Shown piece after piece: positions 15,290-22,811 of a stretch of 64,000 nucleotides of DNA. The DNA lies in NCBI RefSeq assembly GCF_004125265.1, contig NZ_RDTE01000003.1, positions 2,976,001-3,040,000 of the forward strand. Reading direction: 5' to 3'. The DNA is from Streptomyces lydicus. Its GTDB lineage: Bacteria; Actinomycetota; Actinomycetes; Streptomycetales; Streptomycetaceae. The notes under the pieces were generated by a model, which was given only the letters and a program-made list of their open reading frames with translations, was not told the origin of the DNA and ran no database searches. Positions within the stretch are counted from its first letter, which is position 1, and each line of letters starts with the position of its first letter. Both the position numbers and the translations under genes were made by a program.

Positions 15290-18200
15290 GTGATACGAGA
15301 TCAAGAAGAGACAGCCGAGCAGCAGGGTGCGGCGCCTCCACGGGAGGCGGGCACCCCTGAGGCCCTGGCCGTCGACGCCGCAGGCACCGCGTCCGTACCG
15401 GCCGCACCGACCGAGCGGCCGGAACGGCGGCAGGCGGCGCCACAGGGGACGCACCAACGGAGGCCGGGCACGGCCTCCGCTACCGAAAAGGCGAGCACGA
15501 TCGAGAAGGCCGAACGACCCGGGGCCTCCGAGAGGCCGGAAGAGCCCAAGGAGCCCGAGCCAACCGAGCGGCACGAGGAGGAGCACAGCAGCAAGGAGGA
15601 GCACAGCGGCGAGGAGCGGGCCGCCGAGGAGCCCGGGCAGGGGCAGGACGGACCGGCCGCGCGCGAGCAGCGCGAAGAGCCGGAGTCCGGCACGCCTGGC
15701 GGCACGCCCCGGGACACGCCCCGTACGGCTGTGGACCGGCCCCACACGGGCTCGCACCGTTCCGACCTGAGCTCCGACGAGTACGGCGAGTTCCACGTCG
15801 ACCGGGTCTCCGGCGACGAGCCGCTGCTGCCCGCCCGGGTGCACCGCCCCGCCGACCTGCTGCGGCTGCTGCTCGGCATCGCCGGGATCGCCCTCGTCCT
15901 GGGGCTCGCCACCTTCGCCCACGGCACCACCCAGGGCCTGGCGCGGGACATCGGCACCGGCGCGAAGGCGGCGCCCCCGCTGCTGATCAACCTGGCGGGG
16001 CTGACCTCCAGCGTCGCGGTGCTGATCGTGCCGGTGGCGTTCGCCGTGGAGCGGCTGATCAAGCGCGACGGGCTGCGGATCGCGGACGGCGTGCTGGCCG
16101 CCGTCCTCGCCCACGGGGTGTCGCTGGCCGCCGATCTGTGGGTGGCCGATGCCGCACCCGTCTCCATCCGGGACGCGCTGACCCAGCCCCTGGAGAACGG
16201 TTCGCTCTCCGCTCCGGTGCACAGCTATCTGGCACCGGTGATCGCCTATATGACGGCGGTGGGCATGTCCCGGCGGCCCCGCTGGCGGGTCGCGATGTGG
16301 TGCGTGCTGCTGCTGGACGCGTTCGCGGTGCTGGTCGGGCGGTACACCACCCCGTTCGCGATCATCACGACCGTGCTGATCGGCTGGACCGTCGCCTACG
16401 GCACCCTCTACGCGGTCGGCTCCCCCAATGTCCGCCCCACCGGCCAGAACCTCCTCGCGGGGCTGCGCCGCGTCGGCTTCCACCCGGTCTCCGCGCTGCG
16501 GGCGGAGGACGCCGGCACCACCGACCACCCCGACCGCGGCCGCCGCTACCTCGTCACGCTGGAGGACGGGCCGCCGATCGATGTCACCGTCGTCGACCGC
16601 GAGCAGCAGGCGCACGGCTTCTTCTACCGCGTGTGGCGCCGGCTCTCGCTGCGCGGCATCAACCAGCGCCGCAGTCTGCAGTCGCTGCGCCAGGCGCTGG
16701 AGCAGGAGGCGCTGCTGGCCTATGCGGCCATCGCGGCCGGCGCCCACGCACCCAAGCTGATCGCCACCTCCGAGCTCGGCCCGGACGCGGTGATGCTGGT
16801 CTACGAGCACATCGGCGGCCGCACCTTCGACTCCCTGGCCGACGAGGAGATCACCGACGCGCTGATGCACAGCGCGTGGCGGCAGGTCGAGGCGCTGCAG
16901 TCGCGGCGGATCGCGCACCGGCGGCTGGTCGGGGACGCGCTGCTGATGGATCGTTCCGGCACCATCGTCCTGACCGAGCTGCGCGGCGGCGAGATCGCGG
17001 CCGGTGACCTCGTGCTGCGGATGGACATCGCCCAGCTGCTGGCCACCTGCGGTCTGCGGGTCGGCGCCGAGCGCGCGGTGGCCGCGGCAGTCGAGGTGCT
17101 GGGCCCGGACGCGGTCGCCGACAGCCTGCCGCTGCTGCAGCCGATCGCGCTGAGCCGCACCACCCGCGCGACGCTGCACCAGCGCGCCCGCGAGCGCGCC
17201 AAGCGGGAGCGCGAGGCGGTGCTGGAGGCGTCCCAGGCGGCCAAGGAGGCGCGGGAGGCCCGTGAGGCGGAGGGGCCCAAGGACCGCAAGACGATGCGGG
17301 CCGAGCGGCATGCGGAGAAGACCGCCGAGAAGCGGGCCCTGGACGAGGCCTCGGAGGAGGCCCGCGAGGAGGACCTGCTCGCCCAGATCCGCCGGCAGGT
17401 GCTGCTGATCCGTCCGACGGCGGTGATCGAACCCGCCAAGCTGGAGCGGCTCAGCCCGCGCAAACTGATCACCTGGATCGCCGGCGCCTTCGCGGTGTAC
17501 CTGCTGTTGTCCCAGCTCACCAACTTCAACCTGGGCGACATGGTCAACAAGGCGCAGTGGGAGTGGGTGCTGGTCGCGGCCTTCTTCTCGGCGCTGACGT
17601 ACATCGCGGCGGCGATGAGCCTGCTGGGGTTCGTCACCGAGCGGGTGTCGTTCGTCCGGACGGTCATCGCGCAGATCGCGGGCAACTTCGTGAAGCTGGT
17701 GGCGCCCGCCGCGATCGGCGGAGTGGCGCTCAACACCCGCTTCCTGCAGCGCGCCGGGGTCCGGTCCGGGCTGGCGGTGGCGAGCGTCGGCGCGTCCCAG
17801 CTGTTCGGTCTGGGCAGCCATGTCCTGCTGCTGCTGGTCTTCGGCTACCTGACCGGCACCCAGGAGCAGACCCCGTCGATCTCGCCGTCCCGTACGGTCA
17901 TCGCCGGGCTGCTGACCGTGGCCGTACTGGTCCTGATCGTCACGGCGGTGCCGGCGCTGCGGAAGTTCGTCTCGACCCGGGTGCGGTCGCTGTTCGCAGG
18001 GGTGGTCCCGCGGATGCTGGACATCCTGCAGCGGCCAGGGAAGCTGGTCACCGGCATCGGCGGGATGCTGCTGCTGACGGCGGCGAACGTGATGTGCCTG
18101 GACGCCTCGATCCGGGCGTTCGGCGGCGGTGACACGATCAGCTACGCGAGCATCGCGGTGGCCTTCCTGGCCGGTAACGCGCTGGGCTCGGCCGCGCCGA

Positions 18201-18376
18201 CACCGGGCGGTGTGGGCGCCGTCGAGGGCGCGCTGATCGGTGCGCTGACGGTCTCCGGGCTCGCCGCCGATACGTCGTTCCCTGCGGTGCTGCTGTTCCG
18301 CCTGATGGTCTTCTGGCTGCCGGTGCTGCCGGGCTGGGTGGCCTTCAACTACCTCACCCACAAGGGCGAGATCTGA
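15290..18376 (+). CDS. Large membrane protein: degenerate kinase-like domain fused to flippase-like (LPG synthase TM) domain
   Basis: A 1028-aa protein. About 175 N-terminal residues are charged and disordered (Glu/Pro/Ala-rich). A multi-pass membrane section follows (LLRLLLGIAGIALVLG and later helices), then a cytosolic domain resembling aminoglycoside-phosphotransferase/ABC1 kinases, a charged coiled segment (REREAVLEASQAAKEAREAR), and a C-terminal UPF0104/LPG_synthase_TM-type membrane domain with NALGSAAPTPGGVGAVEG. In the kinase-like part the usual HGDL..N and DFG motifs are replaced by HRRLVGDALLMD and TELRGGE, so catalysis is doubtful. It probably handles lipids or lipid-linked envelope precursors. 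GTG start at 15290. It diverges from the ATL gene. Confidence 0.75.
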   Translation: MIRDQEETAEQQGAAPPREAGTPEALAVDAAGTASVPAAPTERPERRQAAPQGTHQRRPGTASATEKASTIEKAERPGASERPEEPKEPEPTERHEEEHSSKEEHSGEERAAEEPGQGQDGPAAREQREEPESGTPGGTPRDTPRTAVDRPHTGSHRSDLSSDEYGEFHVDRVSGDEPLLPARVHRPADLLRLLLGIAGIALVLGLATFAHGTTQGLARDIGTGAKAAPPLLINLAGLTSSVAVLIVPVAFAVERLIKRDGLRIADGVLAAVLAHGVSLAADLWVADAAPVSIRDALTQPLENGSLSAPVHSYLAPVIAYMTAVGMSRRPRWRVAMWCVLLLDAFAVLVGRYTTPFAIITTVLIGWTVAYGTLYAVGSPNVRPTGQNLLAGLRRVGFHPVSALRAEDAGTTDHPDRGRRYLVTLEDGPPIDVTVVDREQQAHGFFYRVWRRLSLRGINQRRSLQSLRQALEQEALLAYAAIAAGAHAPKLIATSELGPDAVMLVYEHIGGRTFDSLADEEITDALMHSAWRQVEALQSRRIAHRRLVGDALLMDRSGTIVLTELRGGEIAAGDLVLRMDIAQLLATCGLRVGAERAVAAAVEVLGPDAVADSLPLLQPIALSRTTRATLHQRARERAKREREAVLEASQAAKEAREAREAEGPKDRKTMRAERHAEKTAEKRALDEASEEAREEDLLAQIRRQVLLIRPTAVIEPAKLERLSPRKLITWIAGAFAVYLLLSQLTNFNLGDMVNKAQWEWVLVAAFFSALTYIAAAMSLLGFVTERVSFVRTVIAQIAGNFVKLVAPAAIGGVALNTRFLQRAGVRSGLAVASVGASQLFGLGSHVLLLLVFGYLTGTQEQTPSISPSRTVIAGLLTVAVLVLIVTAVPALRKFVSTRVRSLFAGVVPRMLDILQRPGKLVTGIGGMLLLTAANVMCLDASIRAFGGGDTISYASIAVAFLAGNALGSAAPTPGGVGAVEGALIGALTVSGLAADTSFPAVLLFRLMVFWLPVLPGWVAFNYLTHKGEI

Positions 18377-18440
18377 GCGGAAGCCGCCGCCGTGTACGGC
18401 CGGGCGACCCCGCCCGTACGCGCGGCGCAGCGCCACACGA

Positions 18441-18475
18441 AAGGCGCCGGTCCGTAGGGCACGGACCGGCGCCTT
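18441..18475. terminator. Terminator hairpin between convergent genes
   Basis: A perfect 15-bp stem (18441-18455 with 18461-18475) with a 5-nt loop, 64 bp after the stop of the membrane pseudokinase gene and about 100 bp after the stop of convergent moeZ. Confidence 0.85.
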
Positions 18476-18573
18476 CGCGCTGGACGGGGCGGCCTTGCGG
18501 GAGCAGGTCCCGCCGAAGACCCGGAGGCCTGGCGGACCTGCCGGACCCGGCAGGCCTCGCAGGCCCGGAAGTC

Positions 18574-19752
18574 CTAGTAGACCGGCTTCTCCGGCTCGAC
18601 GGTGTTGACCCAGCCGATGACGCCGCCGCCGACGTGCACGGCGTCGGCGAAGCCCGCGGACTTCAGTACGGCCAGGACCTCGGCGGAGCGGACGCCCGTC
18701 TTGCAGTGCAGGACGATCTTCCGGTCCTGCGGCAGATCCTGGAGGGCGGTGCCCATCAGGAACTCGTTCTTGGGGACCAGCTTGGCGCCGGGGATCGAGA
18801 CGATCTCGAACTCGTTCGGCTCGCGGACGTCGATGATCTCGATCTTCTCGTCGCCGTCGATCCACTCCTTGAGCTGCCGGGGAGTGATCGTCGAGCCGGC
18901 CGCGGCCTCCTGGGCCTCCTCGGACACGACGCCGCAGAAGGCCTCGTAGTCGATGAGCTCGGTGACGGTCGGGTTCTCACCGCAGATGGCGCAGTCGGGG
19001 TCCTTGCGGACCTTGACCTGACGGTAGGTCATCTCCAGCGCGTCGTAGATCATCAGCCGGCCGACCAGCGGGTCGCCGATCCCGGCGAGCAGCTTGATGG
19101 CCTCGTTGACCTGGATCGAGCCGATGGAGGCGCACAGCACACCGAGGACGCCGCCCTCGGCGCAGGAGGGCACCATGCCCGGCGGCGGGGGCTCCGGGTA
19201 CAGGCAGCGGTAGCAGGGGCCGTGCTCGCTCCAGAACACCGACGCCTGGCCGTCGAAGCGGTAGATCGAGCCCCAGACGTACGGCTTGTTCAGCAGCACG
19301 CAGGCGTCGTTGACCAGGTAGCGGGTGGCGAAGTTGTCGGTGCCGTCGACGATCAGGTCGTACTGGGCGAAGAGCTCCATGACGTTGGTGGAGTCGAGGC
19401 GCTCTTGGTGCAGGTTGACCGTGACGTACGGGTTGATGCCCAGGACGGTGTCCTTCGCGGACTCCGCCTTGGAGCGGCCGATGTCCGCCTGGCTGTGGAT
19501 GATCTGACGCTGCAGGTTCGACTCGTCGACCTCGTCGAACTCCACGATGCCGAGCGTGCCCACGCCGGCCGCGGCCAGATACATCAGCGCGGGCGAGCCC
19601 AGGCCACCGGCGCCGACGCACAGCACCTTGGCGTTCTTCAGCCGCTTCTGCCCGTCCATCCCGACATCGGGGATGATCAGGTGGCGGGAGTACCTGCGGA
19701 CCTCATCGACGGTGAGCTCGGAAGCGGGCTCGACCAGGGGTGGCAGCGACAC
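18574..19752 (-). CDS. moeZ: Adenylyltransferase/sulfurtransferase MoeZ
   Basis: A 392-aa two-domain protein. The ThiF/MoeB/E1-like N-terminal domain has nucleotide-binding GAGGLGSPALMYLAAAGVG near residue 47 and paired zinc cysteines (CYRCLYPEP and CAICGENP). The C-terminal rhodanese domain has an active-site loop LHCKTGVRS near 350. MoeZ adenylates and thiolates the C-terminal glycines of small sulfur carriers for molybdopterin, thioquinolobactin-type and other thio-compounds. In Streptomyces it serves several sulfur-carrier systems. GTG start at 19752, with GGAG 6-7 nt upstream. Confidence 0.93.
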   Translation of the reverse strand: MSLPPLVEPASELTVDEVRRYSRHLIIPDVGMDGQKRLKNAKVLCVGAGGLGSPALMYLAAAGVGTLGIVEFDEVDESNLQRQIIHSQADIGRSKAESAKDTVLGINPYVTVNLHQERLDSTNVMELFAQYDLIVDGTDNFATRYLVNDACVLLNKPYVWGSIYRFDGQASVFWSEHGPCYRCLYPEPPPPGMVPSCAEGGVLGVLCASIGSIQVNEAIKLLAGIGDPLVGRLMIYDALEMTYRQVKVRKDPDCAICGENPTVTELIDYEAFCGVVSEEAQEAAAGSTITPRQLKEWIDGDEKIEIIDVREPNEFEIVSIPGAKLVPKNEFLMGTALQDLPQDRKIVLHCKTGVRSAEVLAVLKSAGFADAVHVGGGVIGWVNTVEPEKPVY

Positions 19753-19782
19753 GGGAACTCCGTTGGTCGGTCTTGATGGGGT

Positions 19783-19827
19783 TCCCCCGCACGGGCGGAG
19801 CCGAGAGTGGGGGAGCTTGCTCTCCCC
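19783..19827 (-). terminator. Two overlapping hairpins between the epimerase gene and moeZ
   Basis: One hairpin pairs TCCCCCGCAC-type sequence at 19783 with GTGGGGGA ending at 19814. The other pairs 19810-19815 with 19822-19827 (GGGGAG/CTCCCC). They share bases and cannot form together. The first resembles a hairpin family often found between Streptomyces genes. It probably terminates the epimerase transcript, or modulates entry into moeZ. Confidence 0.55.
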
Positions 19828-19961
19828 GCAACACTGCCACGCCCTTCTTCATTCCGAGACACCTGTTCCGATGCGCGAGACGAATCCGTCCCAGTAACCG
19901 GGCAGTGACACCCAGGCGTCCGTGGGCGGACCGGCCGACGCCCCGGCGGCCCGGCGGCCGG

Positions 19962-20918
19962 TCAGATACGGCATGCGGCCTCCATCCAGATGTCGGCCAG
20001 GGACTCCTCCAGCCCGATCCGCGGACGCCAGCCGAGCCGGTCGCGGGCGGTGCGGACATCCGCCTGCTGCCAGGTGCCGCAGCCGTCCGGGTAGGGGTAG
20101 GTGGCGGGCGGCGAGCCGACCGGGTGCTCGGGGGACGGGCCGGGGATGACCAGGCGGGCCGGCGGGGAGTCGATCTCGTGCAGCGCGCCGCCGAAACCGG
20201 CGACCCGGGCGAGCACGGCCGCGGCCTCCCGCAGCCGTACGGCCCGGCCGGTCCCGATGTTGACGACGCCCTGCGCGGCGGACAGCGAGGCGGCGTGCAC
20301 CGCCCGCGCGACATCGCGGACATCGACGAAGTCCCGCTGAACGCCGAGCCCGCCGAGCTTGAGCTCGTTGTCGCCGGACTGCATCGCGCGGCGCATCGCC
20401 TCGGCGAGCCGGCCCAGCGGTGAACCGGCCGGGGTGCCGGGGCCGACCGGCGAGAAGATCCGCAGCACGACGGCATCGAGGCCGGAGCCCAGGACCAGTT
20501 CGGTGGCGGCGAGTTTGCTGACGCCGTACGGCCCGCCGGGCCGCGGCACCGCGTCCTCGGCGGTGGAGGAGCCGGGCTGGGAGGGCCCGTACTCGGACGC
20601 GCAGCCCAGGTGGACGAGCCGGGCGCCGCAGCTGCTGCGGCGCAGCGATTCACAGATGGTGGCGACCGCGACGGTGTTGTGCCGGGTCAGCTCGCGGGCC
20701 CCGCCACGGGTGGCCCCCGCGCAGTTGACGACGACACCGGGGTGGACCGCGTCGAGGAAGCGGGTGAGCGCACCGGGGCTGCCGGTGGCCAGGTCGAAGC
20801 GGACGTCGGCGTCGTCGCCCCGCCCGAGGGCGGTGAGCTGGACGGCGGGGTCGGCGAGCAGGCGGTCGGCGACATAACGGCCCAGGTAGCCGTTGGCGCC
20901 GATGAGCAGCACCCTCAT
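19962..20918 (-). CDS. NAD-dependent sugar epimerase/dehydratase
   Basis: A 318-aa extended short-chain dehydrogenase. The Rossmann motif GANGYLG is at residues 8-14, and the catalytic Tyr-X3-Lys is in PYGVSK near 144. A serine-containing LGCASEYG strand lies before it. Such enzymes convert nucleotide sugars (UDP- or TDP-hexoses). It is the last gene of an operon with a PelF-like glycosyltransferase and a polytopic membrane protein, so it probably supplies an activated sugar for a surface polysaccharide. Its ATG overlaps the TGA of a 16-codon upstream ORF in an ATGA junction. Confidence 0.85.
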   Translation of the reverse strand: MRVLLIGANGYLGRYVADRLLADPAVQLTALGRGDDADVRFDLATGSPGALTRFLDAVHPGVVVNCAGATRGGARELTRHNTVAVATICESLRRSSCGARLVHLGCASEYGPSQPGSSTAEDAVPRPGGPYGVSKLAATELVLGSGLDAVVLRIFSPVGPGTPAGSPLGRLAEAMRRAMQSGDNELKLGGLGVQRDFVDVRDVARAVHAASLSAAQGVVNIGTGRAVRLREAAAVLARVAGFGGALHEIDSPPARLVIPGPSPEHPVGSPPATYPYPDGCGTWQQADVRTARDRLGWRPRIGLEESLADIWMEAACRI

Positions 20919-20965
20919 CGTGCGCCCCCCCGGTCCGCGTGGCGTGTGGTCGGCTGGACGTTCAT
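20915..20965 (-). CDS. 16-aa leader ORF translationally coupled to the epimerase
   Basis: The frame MNVQPTTRHADRGGAR has a good ribosome binding site (TAGGAG, 8 nt from ATG), whereas the epimerase ATG itself has none. The stop codon TGA overlaps the epimerase start as ATGA, so ribosomes finishing the leader would re-initiate on the epimerase. The peptide is too short to assign. It could be a simple coupling ORF or a regulatory leader. Confidence 0.6.
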   Translation of the reverse strand: MNVQPTTRHADRGGAR

Positions 20966-21228
20966 ATGTCGTGCTCCTAAAGCGGATCGAGGGAAGTGCG
21001 TCGGCTTCCGCGGAGTCGGCCTCCGCCCCGGAGGCGGGGGCCAGGTGGGGGGCGAGGTCCGCGGGTCAGGGGTCGAAGCGGCCGTTTCGGGGTGCCGCTC
21101 CGGCGGTGGTACGTGGTGGGGGTGCCCATGTGGGGGAACGGGGAGTCGGGGGACGGGGAGTCCGAGGACGAAGGACCGGACGAGGGACCAGGGGCCGGGG
21201 CGTCGGGCGCCGGGGTACGTACGGAGGA

Positions 21229-22545
21229 TCACGGCCGGTGCGCCTCCGCCGGGCCGGAGGGTGCCGGCCAGTGTGCGCAGGCGCCGGTGAGCGCCCGCAG
21301 GCCGTGGACGAGGAGCCCGGCGGCGGCGGCCGTGCAGGCCACGGCGGGTACGGCGGCCGGTCCCACGGCGGTGGTGAGCGCTTCGACCGGTACGCCGAGC
21401 GGGGGCAGGCCGGGGAGCCGGGCGATGAGCACCAGGGACAGGGCGAGGGCTTCCAGGGCGGCGGCCGAGGCCAGGCCGGTCGCGGCCGCGTCGGGGAAGC
21501 CGTGCACGGCCAGCAGCCGGGCGAGGAAGAGCAGCACTCCCAGTGCGGCCGCCGCGGCCAGGGCCGTCGTGCCGTCGCTCCCGAAGACGGCGTCCGCACC
21601 GAGGAGCAGGGCCACCAGCGCGCCGAGGAAGAGCAGGGTGGCGGCGAGCAGCAACGGCCGGACGCGGGCGGCGAGTTCTCCGAGGCCGCGGCTGGCGGCC
21701 ACGCCGCGCCGCCCGCGCGCCGCGAACCAGCGGGCGCAGCCGGCCGCGGGGGCGAGGGCGAAGGCCAGGGCCACGGCGGTGGCGACGGCGGCCCGGGGCG
21801 TGCTGCCGGGCAGGTCGGGGCCGCCGGCCAGTAGCTGTCCGAGCAGCCAGTCGCCGTAGACGGCGTATCCGGCCGTCCAGCAGACCCACAGGCCGGCGGT
21901 CCACGATCCGGCGCCCCGGTGGCGCAGTCGCAGCGGCCCGGACCGGACGGCCAGCCGGACGGCGAGGGCGACCAGCGCACCGCCCGCCGCGCCGACACCG
22001 GTGCGTACGGCGGGAGTCGCCGTACCGGCCGAGGCGAGGGCGGCGACCGCCGCGACGCAGACGGCGCCGGGCAGCAGCTGCAGCACCACGCGCACGCCGC
22101 GCGAACCCCGGGCGGGGACGGGGACGGGCAGGTGAGGCTGCTCGTCCGGCCGGGCGTCCGGGGCCTCGGCGCGGGGCACCCGGGCGTAGAGCTCTTCGGC
22201 CAGTGAGAAGACGTCGCGGTGGCGGAAGCGTGCGGCCGTCCGGTCGGTGACGCCGTGCGCCTCCAGGCCGGCGGCGATCTCCAGCGCGTCGACGGCGCGT
22301 GCGCACAGCTCCTGGTGGCGGTGCATCAGGGACCGAACGGGGTCGGCGGGGCCGCGGCGCGGGGGGCGTGCGGCGGTCTCCTTGCCGGGCGGCGGGGTGC
22401 GGGTGGGGTTCCCGCTGGGATTCCCGTTCGTGTCCGGACGGGTGGTGCTCCCGTCCGTGTGTGCCGTGGCCGACGCGCTGCGGGCGGCGTCCCCGTCCGC
22501 CGTGGCCGCCGCGGCGGGGGTGGCGCCGGTGTCGGGTGTGGTCAC
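21229..22545 (-). CDS. Polytopic membrane protein of the glycosyltransferase operon
   Basis: A 438-aa protein. The N-terminal ~130 residues are soluble (Ala/Thr/Asp-rich tail, then a helical part LMHRHQELCARAVDALEI). About ten hydrophobic helices follow (for example LLPGAVCVAAVAALASAG, PLLLAATLLFLGALVALL, AALEALALSLVLIA). I do not recognise a named family. Its position after a PelF-like glycosyltransferase suggests a transporter or flippase partner, in the role PelG has in Pel systems, but no sequence similarity to PelG can be claimed. GTG start at 22545 sits in a GTGA overlap with the preceding small ORF and follows GGGGA by 7 nt. Confidence 0.75.
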   Translation of the reverse strand: MTTPDTGATPAAAATADGDAARSASATAHTDGSTTRPDTNGNPSGNPTRTPPPGKETAARPPRRGPADPVRSLMHRHQELCARAVDALEIAAGLEAHGVTDRTAARFRHRDVFSLAEELYARVPRAEAPDARPDEQPHLPVPVPARGSRGVRVVLQLLPGAVCVAAVAALASAGTATPAVRTGVGAAGGALVALAVRLAVRSGPLRLRHRGAGSWTAGLWVCWTAGYAVYGDWLLGQLLAGGPDLPGSTPRAAVATAVALAFALAPAAGCARWFAARGRRGVAASRGLGELAARVRPLLLAATLLFLGALVALLLGADAVFGSDGTTALAAAAALGVLLFLARLLAVHGFPDAAATGLASAAALEALALSLVLIARLPGLPPLGVPVEALTTAVGPAAVPAVACTAAAAGLLVHGLRALTGACAHWPAPSGPAEAHRP

Positions 22546-22811
22546 CGCCCGTCCCCTCTCCCGCGGGCCGCCGCCGCACAGCCGTCCCGGCCGGGGCGAG
22601 GGTCTGGCATACGCCGGCGGACCCGGCCGGCCCGGTCGTCGGGGGCGGCGTGGCCGGCATACACCGGGCGGCCGGGACGGCGGTCGCGCCGGAGACCGTG
22701 CCCAAGTCCGGGGCGGCTCCCGCCGTGCGCCACATCCGTCATGCCCGTCACCAGCGCCACACCCACCAGCCCCATCGCACACATCACGTCCAGCACAGCC
22801 GTCACCGTCAC
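22542..22811 (-). CDS. Small overlapping ORF between glycosyltransferase and membrane protein (89 aa)
   Basis: Its GTG start overlaps the glycosyltransferase TGA, and its TGA overlaps the membrane-protein GTG; both are 4-bp GTGA junctions. Third codon positions are strongly G/C, as in real genes here. The product has one hydrophobic N-terminal helix (VLDVMCAMGLVGVALVTGM) and an Arg/Gly/Asp-rich basic tail with two cysteines. It resembles nothing I know. The double overlap is the main evidence that it is translated. Confidence 0.6.
   Translation of the reverse strand: MTVTAVLDVMCAMGLVGVALVTGMTDVAHGGSRPGLGHGLRRDRRPGRPVYAGHAAPDDRAGRVRRRMPDPRPGRDGCAAAARGRGDGR

Noticed and set aside
15104-18865. 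A very long minus-strand frame continuous with the ATL gene and opposite the pseudokinase gene
   Set aside because: Its translation is Gln/Arg/Gly-rich without domains, while the plus strand encodes clear membrane helices. It is the usual GC-bias mirror frame; only the last 176 codons (ATL) are real.
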